The notes beneath the pieces are model-generated. The model was not told the DNA's origin. It did no database searches and was given only the letters and a program-made list of their open reading frames with translations. Of a DNA stretch of 64,000 nt, positions 8,643-16,752 are shown in pieces. Each line of letters opens with the position of its first letter. Positions within the stretch are counted from its first letter, which is position 1. The stretch lies in assembly GCF_017592555.1 (NCBI RefSeq), contig NZ_JAGFNS010000004.1:124001-188000 (forward strand). The letters are read 5' to 3'. The stretch is from Actinoplanes flavus (GTDB lineage Bacteria > Actinomycetota > Actinomycetes > Mycobacteriales > Micromonosporaceae). Both the position numbers and the translations under genes were made by a program.

Positions 8643-10415
8643 TCAGACACCCAACGCGCGGGGTTGTGCCTCGACCGTCCACTCCGACGCGAGCCGCCGG
8701 TAGTACGGGCTGCGGACCAGGAGATCCTCGTGATCGCCCACCGCGACGACCCGGCCGCCCTCCAGCACCACGATCTGGTCGGCGTCCCGGACGGTCGAGA
8801 AGCGGTGCGCGGCCACCAGCAGGGCACAGTCCCGGGCGACCTGCTCGATGGCCCGGCACAGCGCGGCCTCGTTGACCGGATCCAGGTGGGCGGTGGGTTC
8901 GTCCAGCAGCAGCAGGACCGGACGGGCCAGCAGCGCCCGGGCCACGGCGATCCGCTGGCGCTGGCCACCGGACAGCCGGATCCCACGCTCGCCGAGCGGG
9001 CTGTCCAGGCCGTCGGGCAGACGCCGGACCAGATCGTCGAGGTTCGTCAGCTCGACGACCCGCGCGATCTCCGCGGGGCTCGCGGCGGGCGCGCCATAGG
9101 TGAGGTTCTCCCGCAGGGTGCCGTGGAAGATCGGCGAGTGCTGTTCGACCAGGCCGATCCGGGCCCGGCACTCGGACCGGCGCATCGCCCGGACGTCCGT
9201 GCCGCCGAGCAGGATCTGGCCGCTGTCCGGGTCGTAGAACCGTTCGGCCAGGGCGAAGATCGTCGACTTGCCCGCGCCGGAGCCGCCGACCAGCGCGATG
9301 TGCCCCCGCTCCGGCACCCGCAGCGTGAGACCCCGCAGAACCGGCTGCCGCGGGTCGTACCCGAACCAGACGTCACGGAATTCCAGAGCCGCCGCCGACG
9401 GCGCCGCCTCGGCCGGCCGGCGGGCGAGCGGCGCCGGCTCGTCGCTCTCGCCCGGCAGGTCCAAAATCTCGTTGACGCGCTCCAGCGCGCCACGGCTCTC
9501 CTGGATCGCGCTGATCGCCTGGAAGACCGAACTGATCGGTACGGCCAGGTAGGTGATGTAGAGCAGGAACGCCACCAGGTCGGGCAGTGAGCTCGCCCCG
9601 GTGGTGACACGCACCCCGCCGACCAACAACACCACGAGGAAGGAGCCGTCCACCGCCAGGTGGCTCGCCACCCCCACGGCGGCGCCCAGCCGGGCCGTAC
9701 GGACACCGTGCGCATAGGCGGTACGCGCCTGCGCCCCGATGCGTTCGGTCTCCCGCTGCTCGGCACGGCTGGCCCGGACCGTCCGGAGCGACGACAGCGC
9801 CCGGTCCAGGTCGCCGGCCATCTCACCGGTGGCCTGCTGGCCACCGAGCGAGGCCCGCCGCATGCCGCGCGTCATCGGCGCCAGCGTGCACAGACCGGCC
9901 GCCACGAGCACCGCCACCACGAGGAACAGGAGCGGGTCGAGCCAGATCAGCACGGCCACCGCCCCGCCCAGCCCGATCACGCCGGCGACCGCGTCCGTAC
10001 AACCGTCGGCGACGAGGCGGCGCAGCGCGAAGCTGTCGGTTCCGGCCCGCGAGATCAGATCGCCGACCCGGTAGCGGTCGTGGACCGGCATGGTGAGGCG
10101 CAGCAGGCGGTGCACCAGGTTGAGCCGGATCCCGAGAACGATCTCCTCGCCGGCCCGGGCCAGCACGAATCCGGCGACGGCCTGGACCAGCGCCTGCGCC
10201 GCGAACAGCGCCGCCAGCAGCAGCACCACGACGGTGAGCGGCCGCCCGGCGCCGGCGGCCTCGACGAGATGCCGGACCAGCAGCGGCTGAGCGAGACCGA
10301 GCCCGGAACCCGTCAGGGTCAGCGCCACGGCCAGGGCGATACGGCGGTGGTGCCCCCGGAGCGGGTCGAGGAGACCCAGCCGGCCACCGGCCGGGCGCGC
10401 CCGGTCAGCGGTCAC
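8643..10415 (-). CDS. Lasso peptide ABC exporter (permease-ATPase fusion)
   Basis: 590 aa, last biosynthetic gene of the lasso operon, expected to export the mature lasso peptide and so give self-protection. The N-terminal half has about six membrane helices (residues 25-310). The ATPase domain has Walker A GGSGAGKST, signature LSGGQRQRIAVARALL, Walker B LLLLDEPTA and an H-loop AAHRFST. There is no N-terminal C39 peptidase domain, as expected because leader removal is done by the B2 protein. The start is GTG at 10415, overlapping the B2 stop by 11 bp. Confidence 0.93.
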   Translation of the reverse strand: MTADRARPAGGRLGLLDPLRGHHRRIALAVALTLTGSGLGLAQPLLVRHLVEAAGAGRPLTVVVLLLAALFAAQALVQAVAGFVLARAGEEIVLGIRLNLVHRLLRLTMPVHDRYRVGDLISRAGTDSFALRRLVADGCTDAVAGVIGLGGAVAVLIWLDPLLFLVVAVLVAAGLCTLAPMTRGMRRASLGGQQATGEMAGDLDRALSSLRTVRASRAEQRETERIGAQARTAYAHGVRTARLGAAVGVASHLAVDGSFLVVLLVGGVRVTTGASSLPDLVAFLLYITYLAVPISSVFQAISAIQESRGALERVNEILDLPGESDEPAPLARRPAEAAPSAAALEFRDVWFGYDPRQPVLRGLTLRVPERGHIALVGGSGAGKSTIFALAERFYDPDSGQILLGGTDVRAMRRSECRARIGLVEQHSPIFHGTLRENLTYGAPAASPAEIARVVELTNLDDLVRRLPDGLDSPLGERGIRLSGGQRQRIAVARALLARPVLLLLDEPTAHLDPVNEAALCRAIEQVARDCALLVAAHRFSTVRDADQIVVLEGGRVVAVGDHEDLLVRSPYYRRLASEWTVEAQPRALGV

Positions 10416-10836
10416 CGGAGGCCGGAACCGTGATCAGTTTGGCCAGGTATCCGTCCGGTAAGGGCTCGTCCACCATCCGCCCGTCGGCCTCCACCCAACT
10501 GTGCGCGCTGAACGGCGGCGCCATCCCGACCCCGACGCACCACGCCGGCCAGTGTCCGGCGAGGCGGCAGAGAATCACGGTGGCCAGCGAACGCGGCAGG
10601 CATCCCTGCGGCCCCAGGCATCGCAGGCTGACCGCCAGGACCATGTCCCGGGCGGCCTTCGCCTCCGCGTACCCGGACGGCCGGGCTCCGCGGCGCAGCA
10701 CCGTCAGCACCGCGCGGATGCGCTTGGGTGGCGCCATCGCCAGGGCACGGGCCAGGAGTACGACGACACGGGCCACCAACCGCCGGCCGACGGTGCCCGG
10801 CGGTGTGGGGCGTACCAGTGCGGCGGGCGTGGTCAC
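10405..10836 (-). CDS. Lasso peptide leader peptidase (B2)
   Basis: 143 aa, transglutaminase-like cysteine protease that cuts the leader from the lasso precursor. The catalytic cysteine is about Cys79 in QGCLPRS and the histidine about His112 in AHSWVE, with acidic residues just after (DGRMVDEP) for the triad. Size and motif order match the split B2 proteins of actinobacterial clusters. GTG at 10836 overlaps the B1 stop (GTGA), so the two halves of the B function are translated together. Confidence 0.93.
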   Translation of the reverse strand: MTTPAALVRPTPPGTVGRRLVARVVVLLARALAMAPPKRIRAVLTVLRRGARPSGYAEAKAARDMVLAVSLRCLGPQGCLPRSLATVILCRLAGHWPAWCVGVGMAPPFSAHSWVEADGRMVDEPLPDGYLAKLITVPASGDR

Positions 10837-11090
10837 GGGACCACCAGACCGGCCGCGGTGAGTTCGGTGAGCACCGCGTCGACGTCGTGCAGCGCCCGGT
10901 CCCGGTCGACGTCGAACGCGTCGAGCAGCGTGTCGGCGGCGCGGTCGCGGTCACCGCCCTCGGTCAGCACCCGCATGATCAGGGCGGCGCTGGGGTTGAG
11001 CTGCCAGTACCGCCCGTCCCGCTGGTCCAGCAGGACGGTGCCGTACTCGGTGTCGGCCGTCGTCAGATCAGGGTGCAGCCGTGGCGACAT
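10833..11090 (-). CDS. Lasso peptide leader-recognition protein (B1, PqqD-like RRE)
   Basis: 85 aa, PqqD-like RiPP recognition element that holds the precursor leader and delivers it to B2 and C. It shows the pattern YGTVLLDQRDGRYWQLNPSA followed by the helical LTEGGDRDRAADTLLDAF. ATG at 11090 lies inside the 3' end of the cyclase gene (23-bp overlap), and its stop overlaps the B2 start. Confidence 0.92.
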   Translation of the reverse strand: MSPRLHPDLTTADTEYGTVLLDQRDGRYWQLNPSAALIMRVLTEGGDRDRAADTLLDAFDVDRDRALHDVDAVLTELTAAGLVVP

Positions 11091-12927
11091 CGCCGGAACT
11101 CCTCTCCATGGTGTCGAGCCCGCGCAGCCACACTTCGCAGCCGATGGTCGAGTAGAGGACCGCGTGGCGCAGGCTCGGATCGTCCGGCCGTTCGGTCAGG
11201 TCGACGAGCCGGTCGCGGTCGACCAGGCCCATCTCCGCCAGGCGTGACTGATCCCACAAGGCGATCAGGTCGGCCCGGTTGCGGCGCAGGCCCAGGGCGG
11301 CGTCCCGGGCGGCCTGAGCCTTGCTGGTCCGGGCCAGGCACTCGTCCGGGACGATGCCCCGCATGGCCTCCACGAGCAGCGGTTTGTAGCGCCACGGGGT
11401 GACCCGCTCCAGTGGGTTCACCGAAAGGCACGCGCTGATCACACGATCGTCGAGGAACGGCGAGGCCATGGGCAGACCGGCCCGCCGGCTCATCTGCTCC
11501 CACTGCCGCAGGATCCGGCCGGTGACCAGGATCTGTTCGATGTCGGCGTGCATGCCGCGGTCATCGCTCAGCGGCTCCACCGATTCCGCTGCCGCCCGCA
11601 TCGCCTCCACCACCAGTTCGGCGGCGTGATCGGTCACCCACGGGAACAGGCGTGGTGGCGAGGTCCAGCCGAGTGTGCCCCGTACCGGTTCCGGCAACGG
11701 CTGCCGCAGGTCACCGGCGGCGCCGGCGAACCAGCGCCGGTAGCTTCTGGTGTCGGCGAGAGCGCCCAGCATCGGGCGCAGCGGCCAGGTGAACAGGGCC
11801 CGGAAGCCCCTCAGTTGCCGGATCGCCGCTACCGGCCGGCGGCGCAGCAACCGGTGATAGTAGCCCTCCGAGCACCAGGTGAGGTGGTCACCGCCGATCC
11901 CGGTCAGATGCAGCCGGCTGCCCGCGGCGGTCAGGTTCGGTACGTGACTCAGCGCCCGGGCCCGGTCCAGCATGCCGATGGTCGGCTCGTCCAACGGATC
12001 GTCGATGTCGAGCAGTCCCTCGTAGACCAGCGGCGAGTCCTCGGCCCGCCACACCAGGTGCTCCACACCGGGCATCCGGGCGGCGGCCCGCCGCGCCCAC
12101 GGCAGGTCGTCGTCGGTGGGGTCCAGCCCGGGCCACGTGCTCGCCAGCACGCGGCTGTCACCGGTCGAGGCGAGGAAACACACCGCCGTCGAGTCCAGCC
12201 CCCCGGACAGGTCGCTGCTGATCGTCCCGCCGGCCGCCGTTCGCGCGCGCACCGCGTCGGCGAGGGCGTCGCGGACCAGGGGAGCGCCCTCGGCCAGCGA
12301 CCGGACGGGCTCCGGAGGTGTCCACCAGCGTGCGATGTGTACGGGTCGGCCGCCGCTCTCCAGGATCGCGTAACGTCCGGCGGGAACGCCGTGCACGCCG
12401 CGCCACAGGGGCGTGTCCAGCAGCGGATGCGGCGCCGGCCAGAGCAGCCGTACCGCGACCTGCCGCTCGTCGATCGCCGCGCCGGTGAGGGCGGCCAGCA
12501 CGTCGGCCCGGTCGCAGCCGACCTGGACGCCGTCGACCTGGGCGTGGTGGGCGATCCGCAGATTCGAGACGCTGCCCTGGAAGCGGACCCGTCCGGCCGC
12601 GGTGGCCACCAGGTGGAAGCTTCCGGTCAGCGAGGCGGCGAACGCGTCGAGTTCCACGACGTCCCGCAACCGGCCGGCCCGGCGGGCCAGCGTCTTCGGG
12701 TCGATCGGGCAGCAGCCGAGCAGGGCGATCCCGGCGGAGCCCGCCTGCGCCACGGTGAGTTCATCGTCGGACCAGCGCCCGACGATCCAGGGCCGCCCGG
12801 ACGCGTGCCGGACGATACGGGTGTGCGGCCCGTCCAAGCGCCGGGCCACGGCGAGGCCGGCCTCGTGGTCGGGGAGGACCACGAAGTACGGCTCGCCGTG
12901 GCGCAGCATGTCAGTCACGACAGACAT
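11068..12927 (-). CDS. Lasso cyclase (C, asparagine synthase-like)
   Basis: 619 aa. It adenylates the acidic ring residue of the core and closes the macrolactam with the N-terminal amine. The N-terminal third resembles the glutaminase-like domain of asparagine synthase B. The synthetase domain has the ATP-pyrophosphatase motif LSGGLDSTAV near residues 239-248. The start is ATG at 12927, 24 bases after the precursor stop, without a clear ribosome site, so it may depend on reading through from the precursor gene. Confidence 0.93.
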   Translation of the reverse strand: MSVVTDMLRHGEPYFVVLPDHEAGLAVARRLDGPHTRIVRHASGRPWIVGRWSDDELTVAQAGSAGIALLGCCPIDPKTLARRAGRLRDVVELDAFAASLTGSFHLVATAAGRVRFQGSVSNLRIAHHAQVDGVQVGCDRADVLAALTGAAIDERQVAVRLLWPAPHPLLDTPLWRGVHGVPAGRYAILESGGRPVHIARWWTPPEPVRSLAEGAPLVRDALADAVRARTAAGGTISSDLSGGLDSTAVCFLASTGDSRVLASTWPGLDPTDDDLPWARRAAARMPGVEHLVWRAEDSPLVYEGLLDIDDPLDEPTIGMLDRARALSHVPNLTAAGSRLHLTGIGGDHLTWCSEGYYHRLLRRRPVAAIRQLRGFRALFTWPLRPMLGALADTRSYRRWFAGAAGDLRQPLPEPVRGTLGWTSPPRLFPWVTDHAAELVVEAMRAAAESVEPLSDDRGMHADIEQILVTGRILRQWEQMSRRAGLPMASPFLDDRVISACLSVNPLERVTPWRYKPLLVEAMRGIVPDECLARTSKAQAARDAALGLRRNRADLIALWDQSRLAEMGLVDRDRLVDLTERPDDPSLRHAVLYSTIGCEVWLRGLDTMERSSGDVATAAP

Positions 12928-12951
12928 GAATGCGGTGCGGTGTCGAGAAGC

Positions 12952-13077
12952 TCAGTTCTTGCTCAGGATCAGCCGGTCGTTGCCGCTCCGGCCGAGGAGC
13001 CCGGTCTCGGTGCGGAAGCCGCCGAGGACGGTCACCTTGGGAGCCTCGTACGGGCGCTTCACAGTGGTCTTCTTCAT
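12952..13077 (-). CDS. Lasso peptide precursor (A), citrulassin-like
   Basis: 41 aa, with AAGGGA 8 bases before the ATG at 13077. The leader (26 residues) carries the lasso recognition pattern Tyr10-x2-Pro13-x-Val15-x3-Gly19 and the conserved threonine at -2 (Thr25, Gly26). The predicted core is LLGRSGNDRLILSKN (15 residues), giving an 8-residue ring from Leu1 to Asp8. This is close to citrulassin A as I remember it (LLGLAGNDRLVLSKN), including Arg9, which becomes citrulline in some producers. A core starting at Gly26 with a 9-residue ring is the alternative; the -2 threonine argues against it. First gene of the A-C-B1-B2-ABC operon. Confidence 0.93.
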   Translation of the reverse strand: MKKTTVKRPYEAPKVTVLGGFRTETGLLGRSGNDRLILSKN

Positions 13078-13148
13078 GACACGGTTCCCTTCTCTCAGGG
13101 CGACGGATCCGAACCCGCCGCGATGCCTGGGAACTCTAGGGTCACTTT

Positions 13149-13164
13149 GTCCATTTAGTCCATT
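13149..13164 (-). promoter_or_regulatory. Direct repeat and probable promoter of the lasso operon
   Basis: Two copies of GTCCATT (plus strand 13149-13155 and 13158-13164), 9 bp apart, lie inside the 3' end of the upstream kinase gene, about 75 bases before the precursor start. On the minus strand they read AATGGAC. A possible -10 TAGAGT follows near 13134-13139, with a weak -35 (TGGACT) inside the repeats, so an activator site is plausible. Confidence 0.35.
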
Positions 13165-13760
13165 ATCGTCCCTCGGGAGAGGGTCGCGCCGTCACCTCGC
13201 TTCGCGGCGCAGCGGTGGCAGCGGGTCGGGCACGGGGTCAGGGCGGCCGCCGCCGCGAGGCCGCTGACGTGCAGGATGGTCTCCACCGCCGCGTCGAAGC
13301 CGGTCGACTCGGTGATGACGTGCTCGTCCTCGACACCGAGCAGATCCCGGTCGGCGTACCAGTCGCGCATCATGTCGGCGGTGACCGGGATCGGCTCGGC
13401 GCGACCGGCGTGCCGGCGTACCGTCTCCTCGAACGACACGTCGAAGTAGAAGACGCTCGCCGGACCGGGATGGTCGGCGATCAGCCGGCGCAGCACCGTG
13501 GCGTAGCCGCCGGAGTCCAGAATGCCCTCCAACACCACGTGATAGCCGAGGCCGAGCGCCGACCGCACGGTCGCGTCGATGAACGCGGGCGCGACCGGAT
13601 CATGGCGATTACTGCCGTGCTCACGCAGCAGGACACGGCGCAGATAGTCCTGTTCGACCAGAGCGGCGCCGCGGCCGTAGCGGCGGCGCACCTCACGGGC
13701 CGTGGTCGTCTTCCCGGATCCCGAGTTGCCGCGGATGACGATCAGGGTCGGCTTGAGCAT
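13155..13760 (-). CDS. P-loop kinase-like protein
   Basis: 201 aa. The N-terminal Walker A is GNSGSGKTT (about residues 11-19), followed by a helical domain with ALVEQDYLRR and a LID-like segment (VRRHAGRAEPIPVTADMM). It resembles the AAA kinases related to zeta toxin and chloramphenicol phosphotransferase; the substrate is unknown. ATG at 13760 lies 14 bases after the SpoU gene stop, so the two form an operon. Its last codons overlap the likely lasso promoter. Confidence 0.8.
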   Translation of the reverse strand: MLKPTLIVIRGNSGSGKTTTAREVRRRYGRGAALVEQDYLRRVLLREHGSNRHDPVAPAFIDATVRSALGLGYHVVLEGILDSGGYATVLRRLIADHPGPASVFYFDVSFEETVRRHAGRAEPIPVTADMMRDWYADRDLLGVEDEHVITESTGFDAAVETILHVSGLAAAAALTPCPTRCHRCAAKRGDGATLSRGTIMD

Positions 13761-13774
13761 GGCGAATCCTACCG

Positions 13775-14293
13775 TCACAGCAGCCCCGCCAGCCGGTACA
13801 GCACCAGCGAGCCGGCCACCGCGACGTTGAGGCTCATCCCGGTGCCGACCATGGGGATCTCCACGGCGCCGTCGAGCAGGTCGAGCGCCTCCGGCGGGAT
13901 CCCGGTGGCCTCGTGCCCCAGCACCATGACGGTCCGTCGCCGGGCGGCCGGCAGATCGGCGAGCCGGACCGCCTCGTCGGCGAGTTCCACCCCGATGACG
14001 TTCGCGCCCGCCCGGCGTTCCTCGGCGAGCCAGCGCAGCGGGTCGCCGACGCGGTGCACGCAGGCGGGTTGGCGCAGCGTGTTGCCCCGGGCGAGAGCTT
14101 CGTCGACCCAGCGGAACGGCGGCACCGCGAGGCACGCGCCGACCGCGTCACAGGTGCGCAGGAGGGTGCCGAGGTTGGCGCCGTGCATCGGCCAGAGGGC
14201 CGCCGCGACGAGATGCCCCCAGCATCGGTGGCGGCGGGGACGGCGGGCCGACCGGATCTCGCCAGGGGTCCGGGTGCGGATCGCGGCCTTCAC
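13775..14293 (-). CDS. SpoU/TrmH-family RNA 2'-O-methyltransferase
   Basis: 172 aa, the size of TrmL-like single-domain members. The three SpoU motifs are present: HGANLGTLLRT (motif 1, about residues 38-48), VLGHEATGIP (motif 2) and IPMVGTGMSLNVAVAGSLVLYR (motif 3), forming the trefoil knot that binds S-adenosylmethionine. The target is probably a tRNA or rRNA ribose. GTG at 14293 has no obvious ribosome site. Confidence 0.88.
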   Translation of the reverse strand: MKAAIRTRTPGEIRSARRPRRHRCWGHLVAAALWPMHGANLGTLLRTCDAVGACLAVPPFRWVDEALARGNTLRQPACVHRVGDPLRWLAEERRAGANVIGVELADEAVRLADLPAARRRTVMVLGHEATGIPPEALDLLDGAVEIPMVGTGMSLNVAVAGSLVLYRLAGLL

Positions 14294-14413
14294 CGGAGGA
14301 GGGCGGAGACGCTCCGAGAATCAAAGATCATTTGGTACGTGCTTGTCGGCGCACGCGGGCCATCGACGAGGGATGTTTCGATGGTTCGCCGAGCAGCATA
14401 CATCCTTCCGAAC

Positions 14414-14433
14414 GCGTAACCTGTCGGTTACGC
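14414..14433. promoter_or_regulatory. Inverted repeat before the ArsR gene
   Basis: GCGTAACC-TGTC-GGTTACGC, perfect 8-base arms with a 4-base spacer, ends 7 bases before the GTG start. This is the form and place expected of an ArsR-family autoregulatory operator. Confidence 0.65.
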
Positions 14434-14440
14434 TTCCTGG

Positions 14441-14866
14441 GTGGACGAGGTGGCGGGCGCGATCGCCGACCCGGTGCGGCGCGAGATCCTGCTGATGCTG
14501 CGCGATGAGCCGATGACGGCCGGGCAGGTCGCGGAGCGGTTCTCGATCAGCCGGCCCGCGGTCAGCCGGCATCTGCGCGTGCTGCGGGAGGCCGGGCTCG
14601 TCCGGGACACCGCCGACGGGCGGCGCCGGGTCTACGAGCTGGTCACCGGGCCGCTCGACGAGCTCGCCGGGTGGGTGGAGACGCTGCGGCGCCCGGCTGG
14701 ATGGCGGCACCACCTCGACGCCCTGGAGACCGAGGTGTACCGGACCCGCCGGGAACGGCGTGACGTGCCCGTTCCAGATCCCGTTCCCGTTCCGGATCCC
14801 GTTTCCGTTTCTGTTTCCAAGCCCGTATCCGATTCCGATTCCGTTTGCGAGGAGAAGAGCGCATGA
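14441..14866 (+). CDS. ArsR-family transcriptional regulator with a repetitive C-terminal tail
   Basis: 141 aa. The winged helix spans residues 1-90 (DPVRREILLMLRDEPMTAGQ, then SRPAVSRHLRVLREAGLV). No cysteine metal site is visible, which fits the metal-independent ArsR proteins paired with SRPBCC proteins. The last 35 residues are a Pro-Val-Asp then Ser-Val tail encoded by degenerate CCGTTC-like hexamers (about 14767-14845). The GTG at 14441 is probably leaderless. The stop overlaps the next start (ATGA), so it is coupled to the AHSA1-like gene. Confidence 0.88.
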   Translation: MDEVAGAIADPVRREILLMLRDEPMTAGQVAERFSISRPAVSRHLRVLREAGLVRDTADGRRRVYELVTGPLDELAGWVETLRRPAGWRHHLDALETEVYRTRRERRDVPVPDPVPVPDPVSVSVSKPVSDSDSVCEEKSA

Positions 14867-15342
14867 CCCCGACACCCACTGGCCGGATCCTGGGCGGTGA
14901 CCTGATTCTGACCCGCAGCTTCCGTGCGCCCGTCGCGGACGTCTGGGCGAGCCTGACCGAGCCCGACCGGACAGCCCGATGGTTCGGCCCCTGGAAGGGC
15001 GACGCCGCGCCCGGCAACACCATCCAGGTCCAGATGGTCCAGGAGGAGGGGCAGCCGTGGATGGACATGACCATCGACGCGTGCGAGCCGCCCCGCCGGC
15101 TGGCGCTCTCCGCCGTCGACGACTACGGCAGCTGGCATCTCGACATGGTGCTCACCGAGGCGGACGGCGTCACCGAGTTGCGTTTCACCCAACACCTTTC
15201 CGGTACGGAGAACGTCGGCGAGGTCGGCCCCGGCTGGGAGTACTACCTGGACCTGTTGGTGGCGTCCCGGGACGGCGCCCCGCTCCCGCCCTTCGACGAC
15301 TACTACCCGTCGATGAAGGACCACTACGAGGCGCAACGCTAG
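14863..15342 (+). CDS. SRPBCC (AHSA1-like) domain protein
   Basis: 159 aa, single START-like hydrophobic-cavity domain (RSFRAPVADVWASLTEPDRT at the start, WEYYLDLLVASRDG near the end). The ligand is unknown. It pairs with the upstream ArsR gene, a combination frequent in actinobacteria. AGGAG sits 9 bases before the ATG at 14863. Its stop overlaps the convergent PaaK-like gene by 4 bp. Confidence 0.88.
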   Translation: MTPTPTGRILGGDLILTRSFRAPVADVWASLTEPDRTARWFGPWKGDAAPGNTIQVQMVQEEGQPWMDMTIDACEPPRRLALSAVDDYGSWHLDMVLTEADGVTELRFTQHLSGTENVGEVGPGWEYYLDLLVASRDGAPLPPFDDYYPSMKDHYEAQR

Positions 15343-16721
15343 CGGCGCGTGTAGCGGTGTTTCACGCCGCGCGGGAAGAACTCCGGGTCGTCGGCGGGGC
15401 GCAACTCGATCCGGGGTGTCTGGTAGGCCGGCGGGACGTAGTTGGCGAACTCGCTGTTCAGGCGCAGCAGTTCGGTGCGGATCGATGCGGCGGCCAGGCG
15501 GCTCCGCTCCGCGGACGGCTCGGCGCCCGTGGCGAGTTCCACCACCACCGACAGATAGCGGTCGTGGTCGGCGTCCTCGAGGGTGCGCAGCACGAAACGG
15601 CCGGTCGTCCAGTCGCTGACCCCCGGCCGTTCCAGGCCCACGGTGACGTTCTCCGGGTAGACGTTGGCGCCGAAGAACGACACGGTGAACAGGGAACGGC
15701 CGAACACGTACACGAACGGCAGGTCCGGGCCGTCACCCGGATCGAAGCCGTGCTCCCGGCAGAGCGCGACCATCTCCGGGTGCGAGAGCAGCCCGCCCTC
15801 GTCCGCGATGTGGTATCTGACCAGCGGGACCATGCCGTCGGCGCTGAACGCGAGCGTCCCGTCCGGCGCGGTCTCGAACCGGCGGGCCGCCGGGTCGTAC
15901 TGGACCAGTGCCGGCAGCCGGGAGTCACCGAACAGCTTCGTGGCGACCTCCGGGCGGTCGGCGAGAAACCGCCTGATCCGTACGCTCAACGGTGTCTCGT
16001 TGCCGAGCACACCGGCGTCGGCCGTCCCGTACAGCGACGCCACCCCGGACACCGGGTCGGTGATCCCGGCCCGGGCGGCGACCAGATCCCGCCACTGCTC
16101 GCTGAACACCTCACCGGCCAGCACCAGCTTCACGTCGTACTCCGGCCAGTTCACGCCCCGGGCCAGTCCGGCATCCACCACGTTCTTCACGAACGGCGGA
16201 TAGCCCAGCAAGACCACCTGCTCGAAGTGCCCGCCCAACTCACCGACCACCCGCAGGATCTCGTCGATGTCGTTGCCCGGTGCGGCCACCGTGACCGGAA
16301 ACCCCGCGGCCGACAGCTGCCGGCAGGCGGCGACCGTGTACATCCCGCCAACCCAGTTGCCGAGCGCGAAGCACACCACCGCCAGGGTGCTGCGCCGGTC
16401 CGCGCCGAACCCGTCCCGGAACACCTGCGCGAACCGGGCGATCACCGGCTCCTCGTCACGTACCGAGCGCGGCCACACCGTCGCCCGCCCCGACGAGCCG
16501 GACGACAGCGCCACCATCACGGCCGCCTCCAGCCGTCCGCCCCGGCACCGTTCCGGCAGCGGGAACCGCAGGTGGTAGCCGTCCTTGGTCATCAATGGGA
16601 TCTGGCCGGGCTCGCGGACCCCCTCCGGGTCGACGCCGTGCTCGGCCAGAAACCGTCGATACGCCGGAACACTGCCGGCCGCGTCGTGGAACAGGGCCAG
16701 AATCGTGGTGTCGGGTTCCAT
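15339..16721 (-). CDS. Phenylacetate-CoA ligase-like adenylate-forming enzyme
   Basis: 460 aa. The ATP-binding loop SSGSSGRAT lies near residue 75, the YGTADAG motif near 230, and a C-terminal lid domain is present. This is the PaaK/CapK branch of the adenylate-forming enzymes, which activate a carboxylic acid as acyl-AMP. No carrier protein, thiolase or phenylacetate gene is nearby, so the substrate is open. ATG at 16721. It diverges from the zinc-ribbon gene across about 30 bp. Confidence 0.85.
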   Translation of the reverse strand: MEPDTTILALFHDAAGSVPAYRRFLAEHGVDPEGVREPGQIPLMTKDGYHLRFPLPERCRGGRLEAAVMVALSSGSSGRATVWPRSVRDEEPVIARFAQVFRDGFGADRRSTLAVVCFALGNWVGGMYTVAACRQLSAAGFPVTVAAPGNDIDEILRVVGELGGHFEQVVLLGYPPFVKNVVDAGLARGVNWPEYDVKLVLAGEVFSEQWRDLVAARAGITDPVSGVASLYGTADAGVLGNETPLSVRIRRFLADRPEVATKLFGDSRLPALVQYDPAARRFETAPDGTLAFSADGMVPLVRYHIADEGGLLSHPEMVALCREHGFDPGDGPDLPFVYVFGRSLFTVSFFGANVYPENVTVGLERPGVSDWTTGRFVLRTLEDADHDRYLSVVVELATGAEPSAERSRLAAASIRTELLRLNSEFANYVPPAYQTPRIELRPADDPEFFPRGVKHRYTRR

Positions 16722-16752
16722 GTCGCCAGCCTGCCTTACCTACACTCACGCG

